Below, piece after piece: positions 1-7,850 of a stretch of 14,093 nucleotides of DNA (positions are counted from its first letter, which is position 1; each line of letters begins with the position of its first letter). Below the pieces are notes generated by a model. That model saw nothing but the letters and a program-made list of their open reading frames with translations. It did not search any database and was not told the origin of the DNA. Source of the stretch: Coriobacteriia bacterium (GTDB lineage Bacteria > Actinomycetota > Coriobacteriia > Coriobacteriales > UBA8131); the NCBI GenBank assembly GCA_009779015.1, contig WRFC01000011.1:1-14093 (forward strand), written 5' to 3'. A program made the position numbers and the translations under genes.

Positions 1-24
1 CGCCGAAGCCAGGCCGCCGAACCC

Positions 25-2103
25 TCAGGTGTAAAAAAGCATACGGTTATACGAAGGCACCGGCCAGTAATCGTGGCCGACCAAGAGCTCGGCCGCATCG
101 ACGGCCTTGCGGATGCAGTCCATCGCCGGTATCACCTCGGCGCAGTAGGTCTGGGCCTTCTGAAGCGGGTCTTCAACCGCATTGGCCTGCTCGACGGCCG
201 CCTCGAGCGTCTCGAGCCCGCTCGAGATCTGCCCGATGTAGTCATTCAAGGCCGCCAAGATCGACTCTTCGACCTTGGCCTTGATGCCGAGCTGCGCCTT
301 TTGGATGGCGGCGGCGGCCAGCAGGTTGGAGTATTCGATGATGGCCGGCAGGTACTCGCGCCGCGCCAGGCGGATCGAGGTCTGGCCCTCGATGTTGATC
401 CGTTTGGCGTAGTTGTCCAACTTCACCTGGTAGCGGCTCTCGACCTCGCTGCGCGAAAGGATGCTCATCTCTTCAAAGAGCGCAAAACTCTCTTCGCTGA
501 CCAGCTGGGGCAGGGCCTCGGGCGTGTTTTGCAGGTTCAAAAGGCCGCGCCGGGCCGCCTCTTCGGGCCATTCGTCACAATACCCGTCGCCGTTGAAGAT
601 GATGCGCTGGTGTAAGCCTAGGGCCTTTTTGATATACGCCCGCGCCGCCGCCTTGAAGTCAGCCTTGCCCTCGGTAGCATCGGCAAAGTCGGCCAAGGCC
701 TTGGCCACGGCCGTGTTTAAGACCATATTGGCGTCCGAGAGGTTGATCTCTGAGCCCGGCATCCGAAACTCGAACTTGTTTCCGGTAAAAGCAAAGGGAG
801 AAGTGCGGTTGCGGTCGGTATTGTCTTTGAAGATCGTCGGCAAAGTGCTCACGCCCAGATCCATGATGACGTTCTCGGCGGTCTGATGCGGCTTCGAGGC
901 GATGATGTCTTGGACGACGGCCTCTAGCTCGTCTCCTAAAAAGACCGAGACGATGGCCGGCGGCGCCTCGTGCACGCCCAGGCGGTGGTCGTTGCCGGCC
1001 GTTGCGATACTCATCCGTAAAAGCCCCTGGTACTCGTCCACGGCCACCACTACGGCAGTCAAAAAGACCAAGAACTGGAGGTTGTCGGCCGGCGTCTTGC
1101 CCGGCTCTAAGAGGTTCACGTCGTCGGCGCAGAGGCTCCAGTTGTTATGCTTGCCCGAGCCGTTGATGCCGGCAAAGGGCTTCTCGTGCTGCAGGCAGAC
1201 CAGCCCCTGGCGGGGGGCGAGCTTGCGCATCTGCTCCATGATCAAGAGGTTCGAGTCGATGGCCGCGTTGCTTTTCTCAAAGAGCGGCGTCAGCTCGTGC
1301 TGGCCGGGCGCGACCTCGTTGTGCTTGGTCTTGGCCGGGATGCCGAGGCGCCAGAGCTCGTCGTCCAGCTCTATCATAAAGCGGTTGACGTTCGGCCTGA
1401 TCGCCCCAAAATAGTGCTGCTCGAGCTCTTGGCCTTTGCAGGGCACCGCCCCAAAGAGCGTGCGCCCCGTGAGGATCAGGTCGAGCCGCTGCTTGTAGTC
1501 CTCCTCCTTGATCAAAAAGTACTCTTGTTCGGCGCCGACCGTCGTAAAGACCATCTGCGGCTCTTGGCCAAAAAGGCCCAGGACCCGTTTGGCCTCGCGG
1601 CTGATGGCGTCCATCGAGCGTAAGAGCGGGGTCTTTTTATCCAGCGCCTCGCCCGTGTAGCTGACGAAGGCCGTGGGGATGCAGAGCACCTCGTCTTTGA
1701 TAAAGGCGTTGGAGGTCGGGTCCCAAGCTGTGTAGCCGCGCCCCTCAAAGGTCGCGCGCAGCCCGCCCGAGGGAAAGCTCGAGGCGTCTGGCTCGCCCTT
1801 GATCAGCTCTTTGCCCGAAAAGGCCAAGAGCGTCGAGCCGTCCGGCTGAGGGTCGATAAAGCTGTCATGCTTTTCTGAGGTGATGCCCGTGAGCGGCTGG
1901 AACCAGTGTGTGTAGTGGGTCGCCCCCTTCTCGATCGCCCACTCCTTCATGGCGTGGGCCACGACATTGGCGATATCAGAATCGAGCGGCTGCCCCTGTT
2001 TGATGGTCTGCGCCAGCACCTTGTAAGTGGCCCGCGGCAGGCGGTCTTGCATGACCCGGTCGTTAAAGACCAGCTCGCCATAGATGGCTTCGATGTCAGA
2101 CAT
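25..2103 (-). CDS. glnN: Type III glutamine synthetase (GSIII)
   Basis: This cytoplasmic enzyme makes glutamine from glutamate, ammonia and ATP, the entry point of nitrogen assimilation. Counting from the chosen start (692 residues), the GSIII hallmarks are all present: the N-terminal block with THWFQPLTG and EKHDSF (near 65-82), the metal-binding catalytic block GAEQEYF (190-196), NEVAPGQHEL (262-271), the nucleotide/substrate block NGSGKHNNWS (314-323), and NRTSPFAFTGNKFEFR (about 432-447). About 700 residues is normal for GSIII and much longer than GSI (about 450-470). An ATG seven codons upstream (2124) is possible; I prefer 2103 because GSIII proteins usually begin only a few residues before the IYGELVFND-like segment and because a purine-rich AAAGGGA precedes it, though with long spacing (about 11 nt). 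The gene is divergent from polA. No frameshift is seen. Family assignment is very secure; the start is less so. Confidence 0.96.
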   Translation of the reverse strand: MSDIEAIYGELVFNDRVMQDRLPRATYKVLAQTIKQGQPLDSDIANVVAHAMKEWAIEKGATHYTHWFQPLTGITSEKHDSFIDPQPDGSTLLAFSGKELIKGEPDASSFPSGGLRATFEGRGYTAWDPTSNAFIKDEVLCIPTAFVSYTGEALDKKTPLLRSMDAISREAKRVLGLFGQEPQMVFTTVGAEQEYFLIKEEDYKQRLDLILTGRTLFGAVPCKGQELEQHYFGAIRPNVNRFMIELDDELWRLGIPAKTKHNEVAPGQHELTPLFEKSNAAIDSNLLIMEQMRKLAPRQGLVCLQHEKPFAGINGSGKHNNWSLCADDVNLLEPGKTPADNLQFLVFLTAVVVAVDEYQGLLRMSIATAGNDHRLGVHEAPPAIVSVFLGDELEAVVQDIIASKPHQTAENVIMDLGVSTLPTIFKDNTDRNRTSPFAFTGNKFEFRMPGSEINLSDANMVLNTAVAKALADFADATEGKADFKAAARAYIKKALGLHQRIIFNGDGYCDEWPEEAARRGLLNLQNTPEALPQLVSEESFALFEEMSILSRSEVESRYQVKLDNYAKRINIEGQTSIRLARREYLPAIIEYSNLLAAAAIQKAQLGIKAKVEESILAALNDYIGQISSGLETLEAAVEQANAVEDPLQKAQTYCAEVIPAMDCIRKAVDAAELLVGHDYWPVPSYNRMLFYT

Positions 2104-2238
2104 GTGTGTTTTTATCCCTTTCATGACTTTCAGAAGTCAAAGTGTCTAAGTGTCTGAAAATTATCTCAATTGTGCTGATAATATATTACGACAAATCAGG
2201 CTTTGCCGAAAAAGGGATCGCTAAGGAGTGCTGACAAT
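2104..2238. promoter_or_regulatory. AT-rich divergent control region between glnN and polA
   Basis: This short AT-rich stretch stands out from the GC-rich genes on either side and must drive both divergent genes. On the plus strand, TGA-TAATAT at 2176-2184 looks like an extended -10 element for polA, but there is no good -35. Close to the glnN start lie a short inverted repeat, GACTT-TCAG-AAGTC (2125-2138), and a perfect tandem 8-bp repeat, AAGTGTCT twice (2140-2155). These may be regulator sites for glnN. They do not match the GlnR consensus I know (TGTNA-N7-TNACA), and no promoter for glnN stands out on the minus strand. Confidence 0.4.
2223..2228 (+). promoter_or_regulatory. Ribosome binding site that sets the polA start
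   Basis: AAGGAG lies 10 nt upstream of the ATG at 2239. A longer in-frame reading could begin at a TTG at 2203, but that would place this Shine-Dalgarno inside the gene and add residues with no counterpart in PolA proteins, so 2239 is preferred. Confidence 0.7.
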
Positions 2239-4998
2239 ATGCCAGAAGAGGGGCACCAGACCATCGCCGTAATCGACGGCAACTCGCTCATGCACCGCGC
2301 CTTTCATGCCATCCAGACGCCGATGAGCGCTCCGGACGGGCGCCCGACCAACGCCATCTTCGGCTTTTTAAGCATGTTCTTCAAGCTTTACGACGATTTT
2401 CGGCCAGACGGCATCATCTGTGCCTTCGACCACGGCATCCCGGCCTTCCGCCTAGACGCCATCGAGCAGTACAAGGCCCAGCGCCCGCCCACCGACCCCG
2501 GCCTGAAAGCCCAGTTTCCGATGGTCAAAGAGCTGCTGGCCGCGCTGGCCGTGCCGGTCGTCGAGCTTGAGGGCTGGGAGGGCGACGACATCTTGGGCAC
2601 CCTGGCCCGCCAGCTGGCCGAGCAGGCCGGCCCTAAGTCGCGCTGCCTTTTGGTGAGCGGTGACAAAGACGTCTTGCAGCTGGTCGACGAGCAGACCTCG
2701 GTGGTCAACACGCGCGTCGGGATGAGCGATGTGACCGTCTACGATGCGCCTGCGGTCTTGGCCAAATGGGGCGTCAGGCCGGCCCAGATGCCCGACTTCC
2801 TCGGCCTCATGGGCGACAGCTCAGACAACATCCCGGGCGTGCCGGGGGTCGGCGCCAAGAAGGCCCAGGCGCTGATAGAGCAGTTCGGCAGCCTTGACGC
2901 CGTGCTTGAGCACGCCGCCGAGGTCAAGGGCAAACTGGGGGAGAACCTCCGCGCAAACGCCGACCTGGCCCGGCTGAGCCGCCAAGCGGCGACGATCCGG
3001 ACCGATCTGGAGTTGGATTGCGATCTCCGACAAGTCAGCTTTCCGGCCTATTCGGCCGTCGGCGTGGCCAAGGCCTTTCGCGAGCTGGCGCTGACCAGCC
3101 AATTGAAGAAGGCCTTGCAGCTGATCGGCACGACACCGTCGGCACTGCAGGCGGCAAGCGGGGCCGAGGGGGCGGGCGGGCAAGCAGCCGAGGGGCAGCT
3201 GGCCGAGGGGGCGGGGCTGTCTGGGCAGACGTCAATGGCCGGGCAGGCCGCGCTTCTCCAGGGCCTTTTGCGCTTTTCGGGGGCCGCTGCCCAAGAGCGC
3301 CTCGACGGGCTGTTGGCGGGGGGCGAGAGGCTAGGCGTCTGCCTGCGCAGTACGGCCGACGCGGGGCGGCTCTTCAGTGAGGACCAGCTCGAGCTGGTCG
3401 TGGCCGGCAGCCAGACGGCCCTCAGCTTTGGCGCGGCCGACGGTGCCAACGCTGTGCTGAGGCGCCTTTTAGAACGCGGCAACCTGGCCTGTTTTGAGCT
3501 CAAGCCGCTGCTTCAACAGCTCATACCGCCGGACAGCAGCATCGAGGCGCTGGCCGGCCTGGGCGAGGCCCAGGCAGCGGGGGCTTTTGACTGCCGTCTT
3601 GCGGCCTACCTGCTTGATTCGGGGCAAGTGCCGGCCGACATCGAGGCGCTGGCCGGCCTCTGCCTGCCGGGTCTGGCCAGCGACTTCAGTGACACCGCCC
3701 TGGCCGCCGCCGTCTTGGCCCTGGCCGCCGACCGCCTTCAGCAGCGCCTCAAAGACGAAGGCTCAGAGGACTGTTTCTGGCAGATCGAGATGCCCCTGGT
3801 GCGCGTCCTGGTGGCCATGGAGCGCTCGGGCGTGCGCATCGACACCGCTGTGCTGGCCGAGCAGGCCCGCGCGCTGGGGGCAGAGATCGAGGGGCTGAAG
3901 GCCGCTGCCATCCAGGCGGCCGGCCAGGACTTCAACCTCGACTCGCCCAAACAGCTCGGCGCAATCCTCTTCGAAGGCCTCAAGCTGCCGCCGCTGAAGA
4001 AAAAAAAGACCGGCTACTCGACCGATGCCTCGGTGCTCGAAGAGCTGCGCGCAATGCATCCGCTGCCCGGGCTGATGCTCGAATACCGCGAGCTGGCCAA
4101 GCTGAAAAGCACCTACCTCGATGCCCTGCCGCGCCTGGTGGCCGGTGACGGGCGTGTGCACACAAGCTTCAACCAGATGGTGACGGCCACCGGCCGGCTC
4201 TCTTCGACCGACCCGAACCTCCAGAACATACCCATCCGCAGCGAGCTGGGGCGGCATGTGCGCTTGGCCTTTGTGGCCGATGCCCAGGCCATCCAGGCCG
4301 AGCGCGCGGTCTTTCTCTCGGCCGACTACTCGCAGATCGAGCTGAGGCTACTTGCCCATCTTTCGGGGGATAAGGGCCTGATCGCGGCCTTCCAAGGCGG
4401 ACAGGACTTTCATGCCGCCACGGCCGCCAACCTTTTTGGGCTGGCCGTCCAAGACGTCCCGCCCGAGCTGCGCTCGCGTGCCAAGGCCGTGAACTTCGGC
4501 ATCGTCTATGGGCAGCAGGCCTACGGCCTCTCGCAGTCTTTAGGCATTGGCTTTGCCGACGCCCAAGAGATGATCGACCGCTACTTTGCGGCCTTTCCGC
4601 AAGTCCGCCGCTACCTCGACGAGACGGTCGCCTTGGCCCATACACAGGGCTGGGTGAGCACCCTCTTCGGGCGGCGCCGCTATATCCGCGAGCTCGGCTC
4701 ATCCAATGCCAACACGCGCCACTTTGGTGAGCGCACGGCCATGAACCACCCGATGCAGGGCAGTGCGGCAGACATCATCAAGCTGGCCATGAACCAAGTC
4801 CAGGCCTACCTTGAAGACCAAGGGCTGCGCTCGCAGCTGATCCTTCAGGTGCATGACGAGTTAGACTTCAATGCCGCCGCCGACGAGGCCGACGCGCTCA
4901 AACGCGAGGTCAAGCGCATCATGGAAGGCGTGGTTGGGCTTCAGGTGCCCTTGATCGCCGAGGTCAGCGTGGGGCCGAACTGGGCGGTCGCCCACTGA
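2239..4998 (+). CDS. polA: DNA polymerase I with degenerate proofreading domain
   Basis: Family A polymerase that removes RNA primers, fills Okazaki gaps and patches repair tracts; 919 residues from ATG 2239. The N-terminal 5'-nuclease domain (about 1-295) keeps its acidic metal-site segments: VIDGNSLMHRAF, GWEGDDILG, VSGDKDVLQL and MGDSSDNIPGVPGVG with its helix-hairpin-helix. An Ala/Gly/Gln-rich linker follows (about 298-338). The middle domain (about 340-490) shows the fold remnant AAYLLDS, but I cannot find the DxE, NxxxD or YxxxD proofreading motifs, so 3'-5' exonuclease activity is probably lost, as in many Gram-positive PolA proteins. The polymerase domain is intact: motif A DYSQIELR (696-703), motif B with R745, K749, F753 and Y757, and motif C VHDELD (871-876). 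The gene stands alone, divergent from glnN. Identity is certain; loss of proofreading is inferred from missing motifs. Confidence 0.97.
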   Translation: MPEEGHQTIAVIDGNSLMHRAFHAIQTPMSAPDGRPTNAIFGFLSMFFKLYDDFRPDGIICAFDHGIPAFRLDAIEQYKAQRPPTDPGLKAQFPMVKELLAALAVPVVELEGWEGDDILGTLARQLAEQAGPKSRCLLVSGDKDVLQLVDEQTSVVNTRVGMSDVTVYDAPAVLAKWGVRPAQMPDFLGLMGDSSDNIPGVPGVGAKKAQALIEQFGSLDAVLEHAAEVKGKLGENLRANADLARLSRQAATIRTDLELDCDLRQVSFPAYSAVGVAKAFRELALTSQLKKALQLIGTTPSALQAASGAEGAGGQAAEGQLAEGAGLSGQTSMAGQAALLQGLLRFSGAAAQERLDGLLAGGERLGVCLRSTADAGRLFSEDQLELVVAGSQTALSFGAADGANAVLRRLLERGNLACFELKPLLQQLIPPDSSIEALAGLGEAQAAGAFDCRLAAYLLDSGQVPADIEALAGLCLPGLASDFSDTALAAAVLALAADRLQQRLKDEGSEDCFWQIEMPLVRVLVAMERSGVRIDTAVLAEQARALGAEIEGLKAAAIQAAGQDFNLDSPKQLGAILFEGLKLPPLKKKKTGYSTDASVLEELRAMHPLPGLMLEYRELAKLKSTYLDALPRLVAGDGRVHTSFNQMVTATGRLSSTDPNLQNIPIRSELGRHVRLAFVADAQAIQAERAVFLSADYSQIELRLLAHLSGDKGLIAAFQGGQDFHAATAANLFGLAVQDVPPELRSRAKAVNFGIVYGQQAYGLSQSLGIGFADAQEMIDRYFAAFPQVRRYLDETVALAHTQGWVSTLFGRRRYIRELGSSNANTRHFGERTAMNHPMQGSAADIIKLAMNQVQAYLEDQGLRSQLILQVHDELDFNAAADEADALKREVKRIMEGVVGLQVPLIAEVSVGPNWAVAH
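3541..3659 (+). repeat. Exact 20-bp direct repeat inside polA, 99 bp apart
   Basis: The same 20-bp word encoding I-E-A-L-A-G-L occurs at 3541-3560 and 3640-3659, exactly 99 bp (33 codons) apart and in the same frame. It falls in the degenerate proofreading-like domain. It may be a trace of an internal duplication or a chance result of Ala/Leu/Gly-biased codons. Confidence 0.6.
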
Positions 4999-5010
4999 CC
5001 TGGCAACTGG

Positions 5011-5033
5011 CCGCAGATCGCGGGACGGTTTTT
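5011..5033 (+). terminator. Weak candidate terminator after polA
   Basis: A small stem CCGC-agatc-GCGG (5011-5023) is followed after five bases by five T residues (5029-5033), just past the polA stop. A larger pairing of CTGGCC (5007-5012) with GGCCAG (5037-5042) encloses it. The stem is short and set back from the T run, so intrinsic termination is uncertain. Confidence 0.3.
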
Positions 5034-5062
5034 ACGGGCCAGGCCGCAGGCTTTGGATTAAT

Positions 5063-5071
5063 TGTTATACT
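5063..5071 (+). promoter_or_regulatory. Extended -10 promoter for the ABC uptake operon
   Basis: TGT-TATACT is a good extended -10 box in an AT-rich pocket about 45 bp ahead of the binding-protein ATG. No -35 hexamer is recognisable at 16-18 bp, which is typical of extended -10 promoters. Confidence 0.5.
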
Positions 5072-5113
5072 AGGCAAACACATTTGTCCGTTTATTCTAT
5101 TAAAAGGAGTTTT

Positions 5114-6163
5114 ATGACCTGCCCGAACGCCTCTCACCAACATGGCCGCAAACCGCTTTTTTTCAAGCTGGCCTCCACAGTCCTAATCATCCTGGCCGTT
5201 TCGATGGGCCTTTTCTTATCCGCCTGCTCTGGTTCTGACGGGTCAGACAAGACGTCTGGCAACCCTTCGACCGGCACCGCTGCCGTCAGCCCAAAAACCA
5301 TCAAGGTCGGCACCATGCCGACTGAAGACATGCTGCCCTACTGGGTGGCCGCCCAAGACGGCGTCTTTGCGGCCAACGGCCTAGACGTCCAGGTCATCAC
5401 CTTTCAGTCGGCACAAGAGCTCTCAACGGCCCTGACGGCCAAAGAGATCGACATGGCCATGACCGATACGATGGTCTCGGCCAGCCTCGAGGCCGGCGGC
5501 ACACCGGTCGACATCCTCTGGGTGACGCTTGGCCTGACGCCCGAGCAGGGCCGCTTTGGCATCCTCGTCAACCCCAGCAGCGGCATCACGTCGGTCGACC
5601 AGCTGGCCGGCCAGCCGATCGCCTTGAGCTCCAACACGATCCTCGAGTATGTGACCGACGGCATTTTGGGCGCCGCTGGCCTGAGCCCCGACCAGATCGT
5701 CACGACCGAGGTCAAAAAGGTCCCGGTGCGCTACGAGATGGTGGCTGCGGGCCAGGTTGCGGCCGCTGCCTTGCCGGCCTCACTGCTTTATATGGGCGAG
5801 AAGAACGGGCTGGTCGTGATTGCCGACGATACCCAGGGTGCCAACCTCTCGCAATCGGTGATGATCGCCCGCAGCGATTTTCTGGACAGCACTGATGCTG
5901 CTACGATGGACGCTTTGAAGACATCTTGGAACCAGGCCGTCGACCTGATTGCCGCCAACCCGGACAGCTATCGCGACCTCTTGGCCCAAAACGCCCAATT
6001 GCCGGACAGTATTGCCGGTGACTATCCGATCAGCGACTACCCCAAGGCCCAGCTGCCCAGCCAAGACACCATCGATGCCGTCTTGCAGTGGATGGATGCC
6101 AAAGGCTACCTGCAAAAGCCCGTCAGCTATAACGCCCAGACCGGGGCGCTCTCACTGGACTGA
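5114..6163 (+). CDS. ABC transporter substrate-binding lipoprotein, NitT/TauT/SsuA type
   Basis: Membrane-anchored receptor (349 residues) that captures a small solute outside the cell and hands it to the permease encoded two genes downstream. The N-terminus has a long basic n-region, a hydrophobic segment (about 19-34) and a lipobox LSAC with the modified cysteine at 38, followed by a Ser/Gly/Asp/Thr linker. The mature part begins with IKVGTMPTEDMLPYWVAAQDGVF, characteristic of the NMT1/SsuA-like fold, then ITFQSAQELSTALTAKEIDMAM, where the ligand-sensing loop usually lies. ATG 5114 is preferred over an upstream TTG at 5084 because AAGGAG (5104-5109) sits just before it, although only 4 nt away. 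It is first in the operon with the ATPase and permease. This family binds sulfonates, taurine, nitrate, bicarbonate or pyrimidine precursors; the sequence alone does not tell which, and I see no metabolic neighbour that would decide. Confidence 0.88.
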   Translation: MTCPNASHQHGRKPLFFKLASTVLIILAVSMGLFLSACSGSDGSDKTSGNPSTGTAAVSPKTIKVGTMPTEDMLPYWVAAQDGVFAANGLDVQVITFQSAQELSTALTAKEIDMAMTDTMVSASLEAGGTPVDILWVTLGLTPEQGRFGILVNPSSGITSVDQLAGQPIALSSNTILEYVTDGILGAAGLSPDQIVTTEVKKVPVRYEMVAAGQVAAAALPASLLYMGEKNGLVVIADDTQGANLSQSVMIARSDFLDSTDAATMDALKTSWNQAVDLIAANPDSYRDLLAQNAQLPDSIAGDYPISDYPKAQLPSQDTIDAVLQWMDAKGYLQKPVSYNAQTGALSLD

Positions 6164-6167
6164 GCCC

Positions 6168-6219
6168 AGAGGGGGCTTGGGACAGACCAACGTTTTCAGC
6201 CGTAGATAGAGGGGGCTTG
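6168..6219 (+). repeat. 12-bp direct repeat between binding-protein and ATPase genes
   Basis: AGAGGGGGCTTG occurs at 6168-6179 and again at 6208-6219, 40 bp apart, in the 66-bp gap. The first copy follows the stop of the upstream gene directly; the second lies just before the ATPase ribosome binding site. It may be a local duplication or a pair of mRNA sites affecting the ratio of binding protein to ATPase. Confidence 0.6.
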
Positions 6220-6229
6220 AAGGCGGATC

Positions 6230-7033
6230 ATGGCAGCTGAAGGCAGCATACTAACTTTTCAAGGGCTGACGCTCGATTACACCTCGGCCGCCGGGTCGAT
6301 CACGGCGCTTTCGGGTGTCGGTTTCGACCTCCAAAAGGGCGAGCCCCTGGTCTTGATCGGGCCTTCGGGCTGTGGCAAGACCTCGACCCTGCTCTTGGCG
6401 GCCGGCCTGCTCAAACCGACCTCGGGGTCGGTCATGGTGGACGGCGCGGCCATCACGCGGCCGCGTGAGGCAACGGCCTTGATCCTCCAAGAGTATGGCC
6501 TTTTACCGTGGAAGACGGTCTTTGAGAACGCCGCCCTGGGGCTGCGCATCCGCCGCCGGGCACGGGCCGAGATCAGCGAGCGGACGCTGGCCGCCCTGGC
6601 CGAGGTCGGTTTAGCGCAGTTTGCCAAAAACTACCCGGATGAGCTGTCGGGGGGCATGCGCCAGCGTCTGGCCCTGGCCCGGGCGCTGACTTTGGACGCC
6701 GACCTCTTGCTCATGGACGAGCCGCTCAGTGCACTCGACGCCATGCTCCGCGAAGGCATGCAAGACAACCTCTTAAAGCTCTGGCACGCCCGTGGCCATG
6801 CCCAGGTGCTGGTCACACACTCTGTCGAGGAGGCGGCCTTCTTGGGGCGGCGGATCGCGGTCTTTAGCGCGCGGCCTGGCCGTATCCAGGCCTGGGTCGA
6901 TAACCCGGCGATGGGGGAGTTGGATTTCCGCTCTACGGCGGCCTACCAGGATTGCTGCCAAGAGCTGCGTGAGGCCTTGCGCAAGCAAAGCCAATACGAA
7001 GGCGTCAGCCAAGAAGAGGCCCTACATGCGTAG
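6230..7033 (+). CDS. ABC transporter ATPase, SsuB/TauB/NrtD type
   Basis: Cytoplasmic ATP-hydrolysing subunit (267 residues) that powers the uptake system. All nucleotide-binding motifs are present and ordered: Walker A GPSGCGKT (44-51), Q-loop QEYGLLPW (87-94), signature LSGGMRQR (139-146), Walker B LLLMDEP (159-165), D-loop SALD (167-170) and the switch histidine H197 in VTHSVEEA. The LLPW after the Q-loop glutamine and the VTHSVEEA ending are typical of the nitrate/sulfonate/taurine importer branch. The start ATG 6230 has the purine-rich AAGGCGG before it. The 3' end overlaps the permease start by 8 bp (ATGCGTAG), indicating translational coupling. Nothing suggests inactivation. Family is secure, substrate unknown. 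Confidence 0.93.
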   Translation: MAAEGSILTFQGLTLDYTSAAGSITALSGVGFDLQKGEPLVLIGPSGCGKTSTLLLAAGLLKPTSGSVMVDGAAITRPREATALILQEYGLLPWKTVFENAALGLRIRRRARAEISERTLAALAEVGLAQFAKNYPDELSGGMRQRLALARALTLDADLLLMDEPLSALDAMLREGMQDNLLKLWHARGHAQVLVTHSVEEAAFLGRRIAVFSARPGRIQAWVDNPAMGELDFRSTAAYQDCCQELREALRKQSQYEGVSQEEALHA

Positions 7034-7760
7034 GCTGCTCGGCTATATCGGGGCCCTGGCCGCCATCCTGGTCTTCTGGGAACTGGCCGCCCTGCTGATC
7101 AATTCCCCAGCCTTGCCCACGCCGGTGGCCACGATCCCGCTGTTCGGCCAGTACGCCCTCAAGCTCGCCCCCGACTTTGCCATCAGCCTCTACCGCGTGG
7201 TGCTGGCCATGCTCATCGGCACGGCCCTGGCCATGCCCCTGGGGCTCGTGATCGGGCGCTCCGAGCGCCTGAACACCTTCTTTGCTCCCTTGCTCTATCT
7301 TTTATACCCGATTCCCAAGATCGTCTTCTTGCCCGTGCTGCTGATCTTGCTCGGGCTCGGGGACGCCCCCAAGGTGGTCCTGATCGCCCTCACGATCTTC
7401 TTTCAGGTGCTGGTCACAGTGCGTGACGCAGCGCGCACCGTGCCCGAGGCCGCGATCATCTCGATCCGCTCGCTGGGCGCGCATTCGTTTGACGTCTACC
7501 GCCACGTGGTCGTTCCGGCCTGCCTGCCCGAACTGATCACGGCCTTGCGCATCAGCTCTGGTACGGCCATCGCCATCCTCTTCTTTGCCGAGGCCATCGC
7601 CGGCTCCACCGGCCTGGGCTACTTTATCGTCGACTCCTGGGCGATGATCAACTATCCCCGGATGTTCGTCGGTATCATTGCCATGGCGGTCCTTGGCGTC
7701 TTGCTCTACGAATGCTTCGACCTCCTAGAAAGACGCCTTTTGCGCCAAAAAGCCCACTGA
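7026..7760 (+). CDS. ABC transporter permease, SsuC/TauC type
   Basis: Inner-membrane channel subunit (244 residues) of the importer formed with the two preceding genes. Hydrophobic segments suggest about six membrane spans (near 7-25, 53-77, 85-110, 115-132, 178-197 and 213-230). The EAA loop that docks on the ATPase lies at about 141-176, starting EAAIISIRSLGA and ending in the VVVPACLPELITALR block with its conserved Pro and Leu. Length is slightly short of the usual 250-280 residues, but no domain is missing. The reading frame stays open far upstream into the ATPase gene; the ATG at 7026 is chosen because it directly precedes the hydrophobic N-terminus, has a purine-rich AAGAAGAGG before it, and gives the 8-bp overlap usual for such operons. 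It is the last gene of the operon; no convincing intrinsic terminator follows, only a short inverted repeat CGAGA-cca-TCTCG at 7771-7783. Confidence 0.92.
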   Translation: MRRLLGYIGALAAILVFWELAALLINSPALPTPVATIPLFGQYALKLAPDFAISLYRVVLAMLIGTALAMPLGLVIGRSERLNTFFAPLLYLLYPIPKIVFLPVLLILLGLGDAPKVVLIALTIFFQVLVTVRDAARTVPEAAIISIRSLGAHSFDVYRHVVVPACLPELITALRISSGTAIAILFFAEAIAGSTGLGYFIVDSWAMINYPRMFVGIIAMAVLGVLLYECFDLLERRLLRQKAH

Positions 7761-7850
7761 GCCCCAGCTCCGAGACCATCTCGCTATCCGCAAAAGTGTA
7801 AAATCTTAGTAGTTTTGTCCAAGCGAATAGACGGGGTGGGTCTGATTCCT

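Noticed and set aside
1..24. Sequence downstream of glnN
   Set aside because: Only 24 bases are visible; no stem-loop or gene can be supported.
3048..3503. Several long antisense and alternate frames inside polA and pheT
   Set aside because: Their translations are Arg/Ala/Pro-rich noise typical of shadows of GC-rich genes, with no ribosome binding sites or motifs.
5084..5113. Upstream TTG start for the binding lipoprotein
   Set aside because: It precedes the AAGGAG ribosome binding site at 5104-5109 and adds residues unlike a signal peptide.
6792..7025. N-terminal extension of the ABC permease into the ATPase gene
   Set aside because: The frame is open, but these residues are Arg/Ser-rich out-of-frame ATPase sequence; the family start matches ATG 7026.
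7771..7783. Terminator after the ABC permease (CGAGA-cca-TCTCG)
   Set aside because: The loop is only three bases, the stem five, and no T run follows.
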